From NCBI GenBank assembly GCA_030037175.1, contig JASHRV010000260.1, positions 1 through 53,660 on the forward strand: 53,660 bases of DNA, given 5' to 3'. Shown in pieces: positions 1-7,993 of this stretch. The position numbers and the translations under genes are program-made. Each line of letters opens with the position of its first letter. Position 1 is the stretch's first letter. Source of the stretch: Acetobacteraceae bacterium (GTDB taxonomy: Bacteria > Pseudomonadota > Alphaproteobacteria > Acetobacterales > Acetobacteraceae). The notes beneath the pieces were generated by a model, which searched no databases, was not told where the DNA came from, and saw only the letters and a list, made by a program, of their open reading frames with translations.

Positions 1-830
1 GAGGTCAGCTGCGGGTCGCTCCCCGTGAAATCCAGAACGGCGCCATCCCCCTCGATCACCAGCCGCAGCGCCAGCCGGCACGGGTTGCCGTTGGCTCCGT
101 CCTCGTCGGCATAATCGGCGAAGAAATACTCCCCGTCTGGAATCCCACGCAGAATTTCGCGCGCCTGGTGCTCGGCATAATCGAGCAGCGCCGCAAGCCC
201 CTCCTTGACGGTCTCGGGCCCGAATTTCTCGATCATCGCCCGGGCCTTGCGCTCGCCCGTGTTCAAGGCCCCCACGAACGCCCTGAGGTCGCCCAGGTTC
301 TGCTCGGGCTTCCTCACATTCAGCAGCATCACCCGCAGGATTTCTTCGTTCACCTCGCCCCGCCGATAGAGCTTCATCGGCGGAAAGCGCACGCCTTCCT
401 GATGCACCTCGGTCAATTGCCGCGAAAGGCTCGCCGGCACCGCGCCGCCCATATCGGTGTTGTGGATATGCCCGCACGCAAAACAAAGAATCTCGCCCTC
501 GTGAAAAATGGGCTTCCAGAGGTGCAGATCCGGAACATGCGTGGCCAGGAACCCACTATAGGGGTCGTTGGTCATGCCGATATCGCCCGGCTCGTAGTCC
601 GGAATCATCGCCATGGCGCGGCCGTAGTTGATGCCGGGGTACCAGGTCGCGCCGAGATCCATCGGCACCGCAACCGCCATTCCCGCCGCATCGGTGATCT
701 GCGTGGTGAAATCCTCCGTCTCCTTGACGAAGGTGGAATGCGCCGTGCGGTAGAGCGTATAGGCCATGTTCTCGGCCGCCGCGCGCGCATGGTTGGCAAG
801 AATCTGCAAGCCGACCTTGTCGATCGCCAT
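1..830 (-). CDS. hyuB: Hydantoinase B / 5-oxoprolinase beta-type subunit (3' end beyond window)
   Basis: Probable B subunit of an ATP-dependent N-methylhydantoinase, acetone carboxylase or 5-oxoprolinase-type enzyme, which hydrolyses a cyclic amide together with HyuA. It is missing from the ORF track because its stop lies outside the window. I read it by reverse-complementing: it opens MAIDKVGLQILANHARAAAE and carries the family-typical stretches TDPYSGFLATHVPDL-like (here TNDPYSG), HIHNTDMGG and DFTGSDPQ. The ATG at 830 lies 4 bases beyond the hyuA stop, inside GTGAGGCGATG, so the two subunits are translationally coupled. About 276 residues are visible of a family length near 500-580. The substrate cannot be told from sequence; the neighbouring oxidases suggest an amino-acid derivative. 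Confidence 0.9.
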   Translation of the reverse strand, partial: MAIDKVGLQILANHARAAAENMAYTLYRTAHSTFVKETEDFTTQITDAAGMAVAVPMDLGATWYPGINYGRAMAMIPDYEPGDIGMTNDPYSGFLATHVPDLHLWKPIFHEGEILCFACGHIHNTDMGGAVPASLSRQLTEVHQEGVRFPPMKLYRRGEVNEEILRVMLLNVRKPEQNLGDLRAFVGALNTGERKARAMIEKFGPETVKEGLAALLDYAEHQAREILRGIPDGEYFFADYADEDGANGNPCRLALRLVIEGDGAVLDFTGSDPQLT

Positions 831-834
831 CGCC

Positions 835-2877
835 TCACGCCCCCAGCCTGAGATGCAGGTTGCCGTATTCGTCCACCCGGCCCGAAAAGCCTCCGGGCAG
901 GCAGAGCGTCGCATCCTCCTGCACCACGATCGCGGGCCCCGCGATCGCCTGGCCGTGATGCAACGCCTCGCGCAGATAAAGCGGCATCGCCCGCGCCGCG
1001 CCGTCTTGCCACACCTCCACCCGTTTCTCGGGTTCGGGTGCGCCCTCCCGCCGCTCCTCCCTCGGAAAAAGCGGCGGCTCCGTCGTCCCGGTGATCACGA
1101 GGCGCAGATTAACGATATGCGCCGGCGCCCCCGCATCGGAGAAATCGTAGATCTCCCGGTGCTTCCGGTGAAACGCCGCGACGATCGCCGCCATGTCCCT
1201 CGCCGCGACCCACGCCTCGTCCAGCCCGACCTCGATCTCGAAGCTCTGGCCGTCATAGCGCATGTCGGCCGAAAGGCTCACGCGTGCCGGCCCGGAAAAT
1301 CCCCGCCCCTGCCTCAGCCAATCCTCTGCTTCCGCCCGCAGCGCCGCAAAGCCCCCGGCCACCGCCACCATCGCGCCCGGCGCGGCGCCCACGAACAAAG
1401 TGCGGATGAAATCGTTGCGCACATCGGCAATCAGCCCGCCGAGTGCGGAGACAACGCCCGGCCGGCGCGGAATCATCACCCGCTCCATCCCGAGCTCGCG
1501 CGCGAGCAGGCAGCCCAGCATCGGCCCCGCGCCGCCGAAAGGCATCAGCGTGAAATCGCGCGGATCGACGCCATAGCGCGCGATCAGCTTGTTGACCTCC
1601 ACATACATGTTGGAGATCGCAACGCGAATGATGGCCTCGGCCGTCGCTTCCACGCCAAGCCCGCACCGCACCGCCAACGCCGCAACCGCCGCCTCCGCCT
1701 GCCCGCGATCCATCGTCACGGACGAATAGGCAAGCGGCGCATGCCCGAGCCAGCCGCACATCGCCATCGCATCGGTGATCGTCGCCCGCGTCCCGCCCCG
1801 CCCGTAGCAGGCCGGCCCCGGCGTGGAGCCGGCGCTCTCCGGCCCCACCTTGAGCACGCCGAACCCGTCCACGCTCGCGATGGAACCGCCCCCGTCGCCG
1901 ATCGAGGTCACGGAAACCGAAGGCACATAGAGCGGGAAATCGCCGATCGTCTCGCCCATGCCGAATTGCGGCTGCCCGTCGATCACCAGCGCCACATCCG
2001 CGCTCGTGCCCCCGATATCGAGCGTCAGCGCATTGCCGATGCCCGCCTGGCGGGCCAAAAACGCAGCCCCCATCACGCCGGAAGCGGTGCCCGAAAGCAG
2101 CATGTTCACGCACGCGGTCTTCCCGAGCGCGACGCTCATGATCCCGCCGTTGGATTTCGTCACCATCGGCGCGGCCGCAATCCCACGCGCCTCCAGCGCT
2201 TCCTCCAAGGAGCCCAGGTAACGCGCCACACGCGGATGCACGTACCCGTTCAGGATCACCGTCGTGCTCCGCTCATATTCGCGGATCACCGGCCACACAT
2301 CCGCCGACGCAAACACGAAAAGATCCGGCGCCTCGCGCTCCAGAATCGCCTTCGCCGCGCGCTCGTGCGCCGGGTTGCGATAGGCGTTGATGAACGCGAT
2401 CACGATCCCCGCCACGCCCTTCGCCCGCGCCGCCGCCGCCGCGCGCCGCACCGCCTCCTCATCGAGCGGCGCCTGCTCGCTCCCGTCCGCAAGAATGCGC
2501 CCGCCGATCCCGAAAATCCTGTCACGCGGAACAAGCTGCTCGGGCCGGGCGCAGAAAAGCCCGTGCATCTCCGGCATCCGAAGCCGCGCCAGCTCGATCA
2601 CGTCCTCGAATCCCGCGGTCGCGAGCAGCGCAAGATCGGCGCCCTTGCGCTGGATCACGGTGTTGATCCCCACCGTCGTCCCATGCACGAAATCGCTCAC
2701 CGCGCCGGGCGCAAGCCCGTGCCGCGCCTCGAGCAGCGCAATCCCGTCCATCACCTCGCGCCCCGGCTCCTCGGGCGTGGTCAGAACCTTCAGCGTGTGC
2801 AGCCGGTTCGCATCCGTGTCGAACGCGCAAAAATCGATGAAGGTGCCGCCGATATCGACACCAATCCGCCAGCTCAT
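835..2877 (-). CDS. hyuA: Hydantoinase A / 5-oxoprolinase alpha-type subunit
   Basis: ATP-binding subunit of a hydantoinase/oxoprolinase-type enzyme, 680 residues, the usual length. The N-terminus MSWRIGVDIGGTFIDFCAFD carries the phosphate-binding DIGGTF motif of the ASKHA fold. LTLDIGGTSADVAL and the MPFGGAGPM segment further along match the HyuA family. The track start at 3078 would translate the interspersed hairpin repeat (KSFCFFFFRKRR), so I chose the ATG at 2877, which has a GGAG Shine-Dalgarno 5 bases upstream. It is followed by hyuB with a 4-base gap. A perfect ATAA-N7-TTAT palindrome lies about 80 bases upstream. The identity is firm at family level; whether the substrate is hydantoin, oxoproline or another ring is not resolved. 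Confidence 0.9.
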   Translation of the reverse strand: MSWRIGVDIGGTFIDFCAFDTDANRLHTLKVLTTPEEPGREVMDGIALLEARHGLAPGAVSDFVHGTTVGINTVIQRKGADLALLATAGFEDVIELARLRMPEMHGLFCARPEQLVPRDRIFGIGGRILADGSEQAPLDEEAVRRAAAAARAKGVAGIVIAFINAYRNPAHERAAKAILEREAPDLFVFASADVWPVIREYERSTTVILNGYVHPRVARYLGSLEEALEARGIAAAPMVTKSNGGIMSVALGKTACVNMLLSGTASGVMGAAFLARQAGIGNALTLDIGGTSADVALVIDGQPQFGMGETIGDFPLYVPSVSVTSIGDGGGSIASVDGFGVLKVGPESAGSTPGPACYGRGGTRATITDAMAMCGWLGHAPLAYSSVTMDRGQAEAAVAALAVRCGLGVEATAEAIIRVAISNMYVEVNKLIARYGVDPRDFTLMPFGGAGPMLGCLLARELGMERVMIPRRPGVVSALGGLIADVRNDFIRTLFVGAAPGAMVAVAGGFAALRAEAEDWLRQGRGFSGPARVSLSADMRYDGQSFEIEVGLDEAWVAARDMAAIVAAFHRKHREIYDFSDAGAPAHIVNLRLVITGTTEPPLFPREERREGAPEPEKRVEVWQDGAARAMPLYLREALHHGQAIAGPAIVVQEDATLCLPGGFSGRVDEYGNLHLRLGA

Positions 2878-2955
2878 CCAAACTCCGTACGAAGCAGCCT
2901 GCGTCAGCTTCCCGCCCGCTCCCGGCCCCGTCCAAGAGCTTCTTCTCTTAGTCCG

Positions 2956-2970
2956 ATAAGTAGAACTTAT
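2956..2970. promoter_or_regulatory. Palindrome ATAA-N7-TTAT upstream of hyuA (LysR-type box)
   Basis: ATAAGTAGAACTTAT is a perfect 15-bp palindrome (arms ATAAGT/ACTTAT) and fits the T-N11-A LysR box. The same ATAA-N7-TTAT frame recurs at 4143-4157 next to the LysR gene, which makes this a candidate operator for hyuAB. Binding is inferred from sequence only. Confidence 0.5.
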
Positions 2971-3016
2971 GTGCTTTAGGCGCATCGGGCCAGGGAAAGA
3001 GGCAAACAGAGAAACT

Positions 3017-3172
3017 CTTCTTTTTCTGAAGAAAAAGAAGCAAAAAGACTTTTCCCCGCTCTCCGGACCCGGCCCCACCCCGGGACTCCGAACGACCGGT
3101 CGGAGTCCCGGGCTGGAACGGCGGTCCGGAAAACGGAAAAAAGTTCTTTGGTTCTTTCTTTCAAGAAAGAAC
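3017..3172. repeat. Interspersed hairpin-ended repeat, copy A
   Basis: A 156-bp element bounded by two perfect stem-loops: CTTCTTTTTC-TGAA-GAAAAAGAAG at the left and GTTCTTTCTT-TC-AAGAAAGAAC at the right. Each hairpin is followed inward by a related block (CAAAAAGACTTTT on the left; AAAGTTCTTTG read inward on the right) and then CCGGA-type sequence. This copy has an extra central inverted repeat, CCCGGGACTCCGA/TCGGAGTCCCGGG. It lies just 3' of the LysR gene ending at 3211. Related copies occur at 43531, 48361 and 49235. Confidence 0.85.
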
Positions 3173-3210
3173 GACTTTCAAAAATAACCCATTCTCTCTT
3201 CCCCTTCCTC

Positions 3211-4131
3211 TCACACCGCCCGCAGCACGCCCGGGTGCTCGGGGTCCGCCACGTAGCCCCGAACCGCGTCGCGCAGGTGCTGGCGCAGCACCTCCTGGTT
3301 GCGCGAAAGCGGCCGTTCGCTCGCGGTCAGAAGGCAGAGCGGCAGGGTGATCTCCGGGCGGAAGGGCCGCGTCACCAGCCCCGCGAAGTCGCTCCACGGC
3401 AGGAGCCCGTCCACCAGCGCGATGCCGATCCCCTGGCGCACGAAGGCGATCGCGGTGATCGAGACGTCGATCTCCACATCGGCGCGCAGACGCGCCCCTT
3501 CCTCGGCGAGCCGCCGCTCGATCAGCAGCGCCGGCAGCGAATCGGCGCGGTAGGAGATCAGCGTCTCCCGTGCGAGGTCCGCGGGCCCCACCGTACCCCG
3601 CTGCGCAAGCCTGTGCCCCGCCGGCAGCAGGCACACCACCTCGCTCCGCCCCACGAGCTCGGTCTCCAGCAACGGCGTCGGCTGGTCGTTCATCGCCACC
3701 CCGATATCCGCCTCCCCGCGCACCAGCATCTCCGCAATCACAGCCACCGGCACCACGTAGGAGCGCAGCTGCACGCCCGGCCGCGCGGCGCGGAACGTGC
3801 CGAGCGCGCGCGGCACGATCGAGAGCGAAGGCGGCGTGGAAGCCGCCAGCCTCACCAGCCCCGCCTTGCCGTGGCGCAGATCGCCCGCGAAACGGCGCAG
3901 ATTTTCGAGCTCGCGAAAAAGCCTGTCCGCCTCGGGGAACAGCAGCTTCGCCTCGGGCGTCGGCAGCAGCCTTCCCTTCACGCGCTGAAAGAGCGTGAAG
4001 CCGAGCTCGTCCTCGGTATGCAGCAGGCTCTGGCTCAGCGCCGGCTGGGACACATTGAGCGCCCGCGCCGCGCCGGTCAGCGTGCCGCAGCGCATGATGG
4101 TGCGGAACACTTCGAGCTGCCGCGCATTCAT
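3211..4131 (-). CDS. LysR-family transcriptional regulator (opine/amino-acid catabolism type)
   Basis: 306-residue LysR-type regulator. Residues 1-60 form the winged helix-turn-helix (MNARQLEVFRTIMRCGTLTG, then ALNVSQPALSQSLLHTEDEL); the rest is the periplasmic-binding-like effector domain. It is divergent from the 2Fe-2S/FAD dehydrogenase operon that begins near 4197, the arrangement seen for OccR/NocR-like opine regulators. The intergenic region carries the palindrome ATAACGCACGCTTAT, and a matching site precedes hyuA. I infer that it controls both units, with an opine or imino acid as the likely effector. The ATG at 4131 is the only sensible start. The exact effector is unknown. Confidence 0.88.
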   Translation of the reverse strand: MNARQLEVFRTIMRCGTLTGAARALNVSQPALSQSLLHTEDELGFTLFQRVKGRLLPTPEAKLLFPEADRLFRELENLRRFAGDLRHGKAGLVRLAASTPPSLSIVPRALGTFRAARPGVQLRSYVVPVAVIAEMLVRGEADIGVAMNDQPTPLLETELVGRSEVVCLLPAGHRLAQRGTVGPADLARETLISYRADSLPALLIERRLAEEGARLRADVEIDVSITAIAFVRQGIGIALVDGLLPWSDFAGLVTRPFRPEITLPLCLLTASERPLSRNQEVLRQHLRDAVRGYVADPEHPGVLRAV

Positions 4132-4142
4132 TCCGCAATCAT

Positions 4143-4157
4143 ATAACGCACGCTTAT
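4143..4157. promoter_or_regulatory. Palindrome ATAA-N7-TTAT in the lysR / dehydrogenase divergent region
   Basis: ATAACGCACGCTTAT lies within a longer dyad, ATATAA-N7-TTATAT (4141-4159), twelve bases from the lysR start codon. It has T-N11-A geometry and shares its outer bases with the hyuA-upstream site at 2956. It is likely the operator for lysR autoregulation and for activation of the divergent operon. Confidence 0.6.
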
Positions 4158-4214
4158 ATACACAAGCCGAATGGCGATTGGACGCGCCCGCGGCCCGTGC
4201 CGACTTTCGCCCCG

Positions 4215-4556
4215 ATGTCCGCCCAACACCTTCTTCATCGCCCGCTCTTTCAGCGCCCCCTCCTTCACCGCCTCGACGAGCGCGCCCGCCTGCCCGTCCG
4301 CATCACGGTGGATGGCGCGCAAGTCACCGCGTTCGCGGGCGACACGCTGCTCACCGCCATCGTCACCGCGAGCGCGCGGCTCCGTCAAAGCGAGTTCGCA
4401 GACGGGCCTCGCGCCGGCTTCTGCCTCATGGCCGCCTGCCAGGATTGCTGGGTCTGGACCGGCTCCGGCGAGCGCCTGCGCGCCTGCTCCACCGAAATCG
4501 CCGAGGGCATGTCGATCCTCACCACCAACCCTCCATGGCTCACCCCAGCATCGTGA
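4215..4556 (+). CDS. (2Fe-2S)-binding small subunit of opine/D-hydroxyproline-type dehydrogenase (HcnA-like)
   Basis: 113-residue ferredoxin-like subunit that relays electrons from the flavin subunits of a heterotrimeric amine/imino-acid dehydrogenase (relatives: HcnA, opine oxidase small subunit, D-hydroxyproline dehydrogenase gamma). The core VRITVDGAQVTAFAGDTLL is followed by the cluster-ligand region FCLMAACQDCWV and then RACST. Start choice: GTG at 4197 (track) or ATG at 4215; the ATG gives the family-like N-terminus MSAQHLLHRP. It overlaps the next gene by 22 bases. Unlike the two flavoprotein genes downstream, I see no lesion in this subunit. Confidence 0.78.
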   Translation: MSAQHLLHRPLFQRPLLHRLDERARLPVRITVDGAQVTAFAGDTLLTAIVTASARLRQSEFADGPRAGFCLMAACQDCWVWTGSGERLRACSTEIAEGMSILTTNPPWLTPAS

Positions 4557-5937
4557 TCGTGGGCGCCGGCCCCGCCGGCGCGCGCGCCGCCGAACGCCTC
4601 GTCGCCGCCGGCCTTCGACCCACCGTCATCGACGAGGCCGCGCGATCCGGCGGCCAGATCTATCGCCGTCAGCCCCCGAACTTCCGCCGCCCGCCCCGGC
4701 GCCTCTATGGTTTCGAGGCCGCAAAGGCGACCGCATTGCACCGCATGTTCGATGCGCTCATCCCCCGCATCGATTATCGCCCCGAAACGCTCGTCTGGAA
4801 CATTTACGACGGCCGCGTGCATCTTCTGCACGGCACGCGATCGGAGGCGCTTGCCTTCGATGCGCTGATCATCGCCGCCGGCGCGACCGACCGCATCATG
4901 CCGCTCCCGGGCTGGACTCTTCCCGGCGTCTATAGCCTCGGCGGGGCGCAGATCGCGCTCAAATCCCAGACCTCCGCGATCGGCGCCCGCCCGGTCTTTC
5001 TCGGCACCGGTCCCCTGCTCACCCTCGTCGCGTATCAATACGCCCATGCCGGCACCCCGCCCTTGGCCGTGCTCGACACATCGCCCCGCTCCGCCCGCGC
5101 CGCGGCCCTTTCCGCGCTCTCCTCCCGCCCCGCGATGCTCGCAAAAGGCTTTTGGTACACGACCTGGCTTGCCGCCCACGGCATCCCGACCCTCTCCGGC
5201 GTCACGCCGCTCGCCGTCACCGGCTCCGGCCGCGTCGAAGAAATCCGCTTCCGCGACGCGCGCGGCCGCGAGCAAACCATCGCCTGCGATGCGGTCGGAA
5301 TCGGCTATGGCCTGCGCGCGGAAACGCAGCTCGCCGATCTCGCGCATTGCGCGTTTGCGTTCGATTTTCTCTTGCACCAATGGCTTCCTCTCACCGATAC
5401 AGATGGGCAAGCTCGGTTCACGGCATCTATCTCGCCGGTGACGGGGCGCGCCTTGCGGGCGCAGACGCGGCCGAGCTCGCGGGCCGCCTCGCCGCCTGTG
5501 CGGTGCTGTCCGATCGCGGATTTTCGGTCCCCGCCGCCGAATTTTCCGCCCTGCGCCGCGGCCTCGCCCGCATGGCTCGCTTCCGCGCCAGGCTCGCACG
5601 TGCCTTCCCTTGGCCCGCCCATCTCGCCGCCGCCTTGCCCGATGAAACCCTCGTCTGCCGCTGCGAAGCGATCAGCGCCGGAGAAATCCGCCACGCCACC
5701 TCGGATCTCTGCGCCCCGGAGGTCAACCGCGCGAAAGCCTTCGTCCGCCTCGGCATGGGCCGCTGCCAGGGCCGCTTTTGCGGCCTCGCCGGCGCGGAGG
5801 TGCTTGCGGCCGCGCGCCGCGCGCCCATCGAATCAGTCGGCCGCCTTCGCGGCCAGGCCCCGGTCAAGCCGCTCCCGATCGGCACCACCGCACGACCGAC
5901 AAAGCGGCGGATGTCGTCATCGTCGGCGGCGGCCTGA
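4535..5937 (+). pseudogene. FAD/NAD(P)-dependent oxidoreductase alpha subunit (HcnB/opine oxidase A-like), frameshifted
   Basis: Large flavoprotein subunit of the heterotrimeric dehydrogenase. It starts MAHPSIVIVGAGPAGARAAE (GxGxxG dinucleotide fold). The frame runs well to about base 5412 (…LTDTDGQ), where homology continues only in the next frame (SSVHGIYLAGDGARLAG, then VCRCEAISAGEI and GRCQGRFCG, the C-terminal BFD-like 2Fe-2S region). One missing base after GC at 5411-5412 explains this: D-G-Q-A-S-V-H-G would be restored. The original stop was probably a TGA at 5893-5895 overlapping the next gene's ATG; it now reads CGA, so the frame runs on to 5937. It is either a decaying gene or, for the single-base gap, an assembly error. 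Confidence 0.8.
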
Positions 5938-7054
5938 TGGGCGCGGCCACCGCCTTCTTCCTCCTCCGCCGCAACCGCTCGGTCATTCTGCTGGAGCGTT
6001 TCCTGGTCGGCCAACAGGCAAGCGGGGTGAATTTCGGCAATGTCCGCCGCCAGGGCCGCTATTGCCCCAGCTTCCGCTCGCCAATCGCTCCCGCGAGCTT
6101 TGGGGCCGCCTCGACGAACTTCTTGGCGAGGATGCGGAATTTCTCGTCTCTGGCCATATCCGCGTCTGCTTCCGCGCCGAGGAAGTGGGAAAGCTCGAAC
6201 AATATACCGCCGATGCCCGTCCCTACGGCCTTGATCTCGAGCTGATCAGCCGCAACGCGCTGCGCATCCGACACCCGTACCTTTCGCCTTCCACCCTCGC
6301 CGGCTCCTATTCGCCCAACGATGGCCATGCCAATCCGCGTCTGGCCGCGCCCGCCTTCGCCCGCGCGGCGATCAGGCACGGCGCGCGCGTTTTCGAGAAT
6401 ACGCAAGTCATTGAAATCGGCCGCGTTGGACAGGATTTCGCTATCGAAACGGCCACGGGCACGCGCTTCCGTGCGCCCAACCTCTTGATTTCGGCCGGCG
6501 TTTGGGGCGCCGCCCTCGCCGCCCGCTTCGAGGAACCGGTTCCGTGTGTCCCACGCGGCCCCCAGATGGCAGTAACCGAGCCGATTGCTGTCTCTATAGA
6601 GCCCGTGATCGGCGTTTTCTCCGATGTCGCGGAGGAGGGCATCTATCTTCGCCAGGTCACGCGCGGCAACATCGTCTTCGGCGGCGGAAACCGCGGCCCG
6701 GCCCTGCCGGACATGGTCCGCGCCTATGTCGATCCCGCCAACACGCTCCGTCAATTGCCCGAGTTACGCCGCCTCATTCCGGCGCTCGCCTCGCTTCGCG
6801 TCATCCGCACCTGGAGCGGCATCGAGGGCTATGTCGCAGACGACATCCCGGTGATGGGCCCGAGCGCAAAGGTCCCCGGCCTTTTCTATGCGTTCGGCTT
6901 TTGCGGCCACGGCTTCCAGCTCGGCCCCGGAGTCGGCGACGTGATGGCGGAACTGATCGACAGGGGCGACGTGATGGCGGAACTGATCGACAGGGGCGCC
7001 ACCACCACGCCCATCGAACCCTTCCATATCCGCCGATTCGCTTCCGCTCAGTAG
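5892..7054 (+). pseudogene. FAD-dependent oxidoreductase beta subunit (HcnC/opine oxidase B, DadA-like), lesioned
   Basis: Catalytic DAO-fold flavoprotein of the heterotrimer. The N-terminus reads TDKAADVVIVGGGLMGAATA with no usable start. ACG at 5892-5894 sits where an ATGA overlap with the upstream gene would be; one T-to-C change at 5893 explains both the lost start and the lost upstream stop. After GNVRRQGRY (about 6062) the frame breaks and homology resumes one frame over at LPQLPLANRSRELWGRLDEL, again a one-base loss. The rest is intact, including GIEGYVADDIPVMGP and GHGFQLGPGVGDVMAELIDRG, except for an in-frame tandem duplication of GDVMAELIDR. It overlaps the convergent dehydrogenase gene by 7 bases. 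Confidence 0.8.
6935..6994 (+). repeat. Perfect 30-bp tandem duplication inside the flavoprotein gene
   Basis: Two back-to-back identical 30-bp units encode GDVMAELIDR twice. Homologous proteins have one copy at this C-terminal flavin-contact helix, so the second looks like a recent slippage or duplication event. It keeps the frame. Confidence 0.95.
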
Positions 7055-7989
7055 CCGCGCCCGCGATCAACCTCGCCTTCGAGCCGCTCGCCCCGCTCGA
7101 AGCGACGGATATTGGCGAGAAGTGCGGCAATGCCCGTCTCCGTCCCCGTCACCGCGCCGATATGCGGCGTGATGACGATCCGCGGGTGGTTCCAGAACGG
7201 ATGCCCCGCGGGCAGCGGCTCGGTCTCGAACACGTCGAGCACCGCGGCCGAGATCTGCCCCGACTCCAGCGCCGCGAGCAGATCCGCCTCGATGAGATGC
7301 CCGCCACGGCCGAGATTGACGAGCCCGGCTCCGCGCGGCAGTTGCGCGAAGAGCGCAGCGTTCAGAATGCCGCGTGTTTCCCCTGTGAGCGGCAGCAGGC
7401 AGATCAGGATGCGGCTTTGCCCGAGCAGGGCGGCAAGCCCGTCCGGCCCCGCATGGCAATCGATGCCTGCGATTTTTCGCGGCGAACGGCTCCATCCCAG
7501 CATCGGAAAGCCGAGCGCCGTAAGCGAAGCCGCCGCCGCCTGGCCCAGCATCCCGAGCCCAAGCAGCCCGACCGGTGTCTCCGAAACCGGTGGGGCTATA
7601 AGCGCGCGCCAAGTGCCACTCCTTCCTAGCGTGAGATATTCGGGCATCCGCCGCTGCAGCATCAGTGCCGCCATCGCGACATAGCCCGCAATGTCGCAGA
7701 CGAGCGCAGGCTCGATCATCCGTACCAGCGGAAGCCCAGGCGGAAGCGAGGCGAGATCGAGCTGATCGACCCCGGCACCGACCGAGAAGATCGCGCGCAG
7801 ATTGGGAATCTGCCCGAAAAGCCCCGAGGGTATGGTCCATGCTGCGAGATAGGCGATTTCCTCCGCGGCACCGATCTCCGGGAAGATACGGAAATCGAGA
7901 TCAGGCGCCTCCGTCCGCATGATTTTTGCCCAGGCCTCGCCGCGATCCGCCCGCCCGATATAGAGGATTGCCGCCCTCTTCGTTCCCAC
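7048..7989 (-). CDS. D-2-hydroxyacid dehydrogenase (glyoxylate/hydroxypyruvate reductase A-like)
   Basis: 313-residue NAD(P)-dependent D-2-hydroxyacid dehydrogenase, closest by pattern to GhrA. The nucleotide-binding motif is VGLLGLGMLGQAAA. The catalytic region shows NLGRGGHLIEADLL (Arg), LDVFETEPLP (Glu) and ITPHIGAVT (His). The track start at 8181 runs back through the HAD gene, so I chose the GTG at 7989, 4 bases after that gene's stop, giving MGTKRAAILYIGRAD. It is the last gene of the minus-strand run that begins with the binding protein at 16229. It probably reduces a 2-keto acid made by the upstream enzymes. Confidence 0.85.
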   Translation of the reverse strand: MGTKRAAILYIGRADRGEAWAKIMRTEAPDLDFRIFPEIGAAEEIAYLAAWTIPSGLFGQIPNLRAIFSVGAGVDQLDLASLPPGLPLVRMIEPALVCDIAGYVAMAALMLQRRMPEYLTLGRSGTWRALIAPPVSETPVGLLGLGMLGQAAAASLTALGFPMLGWSRSPRKIAGIDCHAGPDGLAALLGQSRILICLLPLTGETRGILNAALFAQLPRGAGLVNLGRGGHLIEADLLAALESGQISAAVLDVFETEPLPAGHPFWNHPRIVITPHIGAVTGTETGIAALLANIRRFERGERLEGEVDRGRGY

Positions 7990-7993
7990 GCCC

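Noticed and set aside
766-2979. 737-residue plus-strand ORF antisense to hyuA
   Set aside because: Arg/His/Pro-rich shadow of a high-GC gene; hyuA on the other strand has clear motifs and a ribosome-binding site.
2976-3187. Small ORFs rich in F/K/S (KSFCFFFFRKRR and similar) near 3000, 43500, 48400 and 49300
   Set aside because: Translations of the hairpin-ended repeats, not genes.
5400-5425. Programmed -1 frameshift in the flavoprotein gene
   Set aside because: No slippery heptamer or downstream structure is apparent, and the neighbouring lesions make decay or sequencing error more likely.
3995-7054. 1019-residue ORF treated as one protein
   Set aside because: It joins antisense lysR sequence, parts of two flavoprotein genes and out-of-frame stretches; only 4535-5412 and 6063-7054 in this frame are meaningful.
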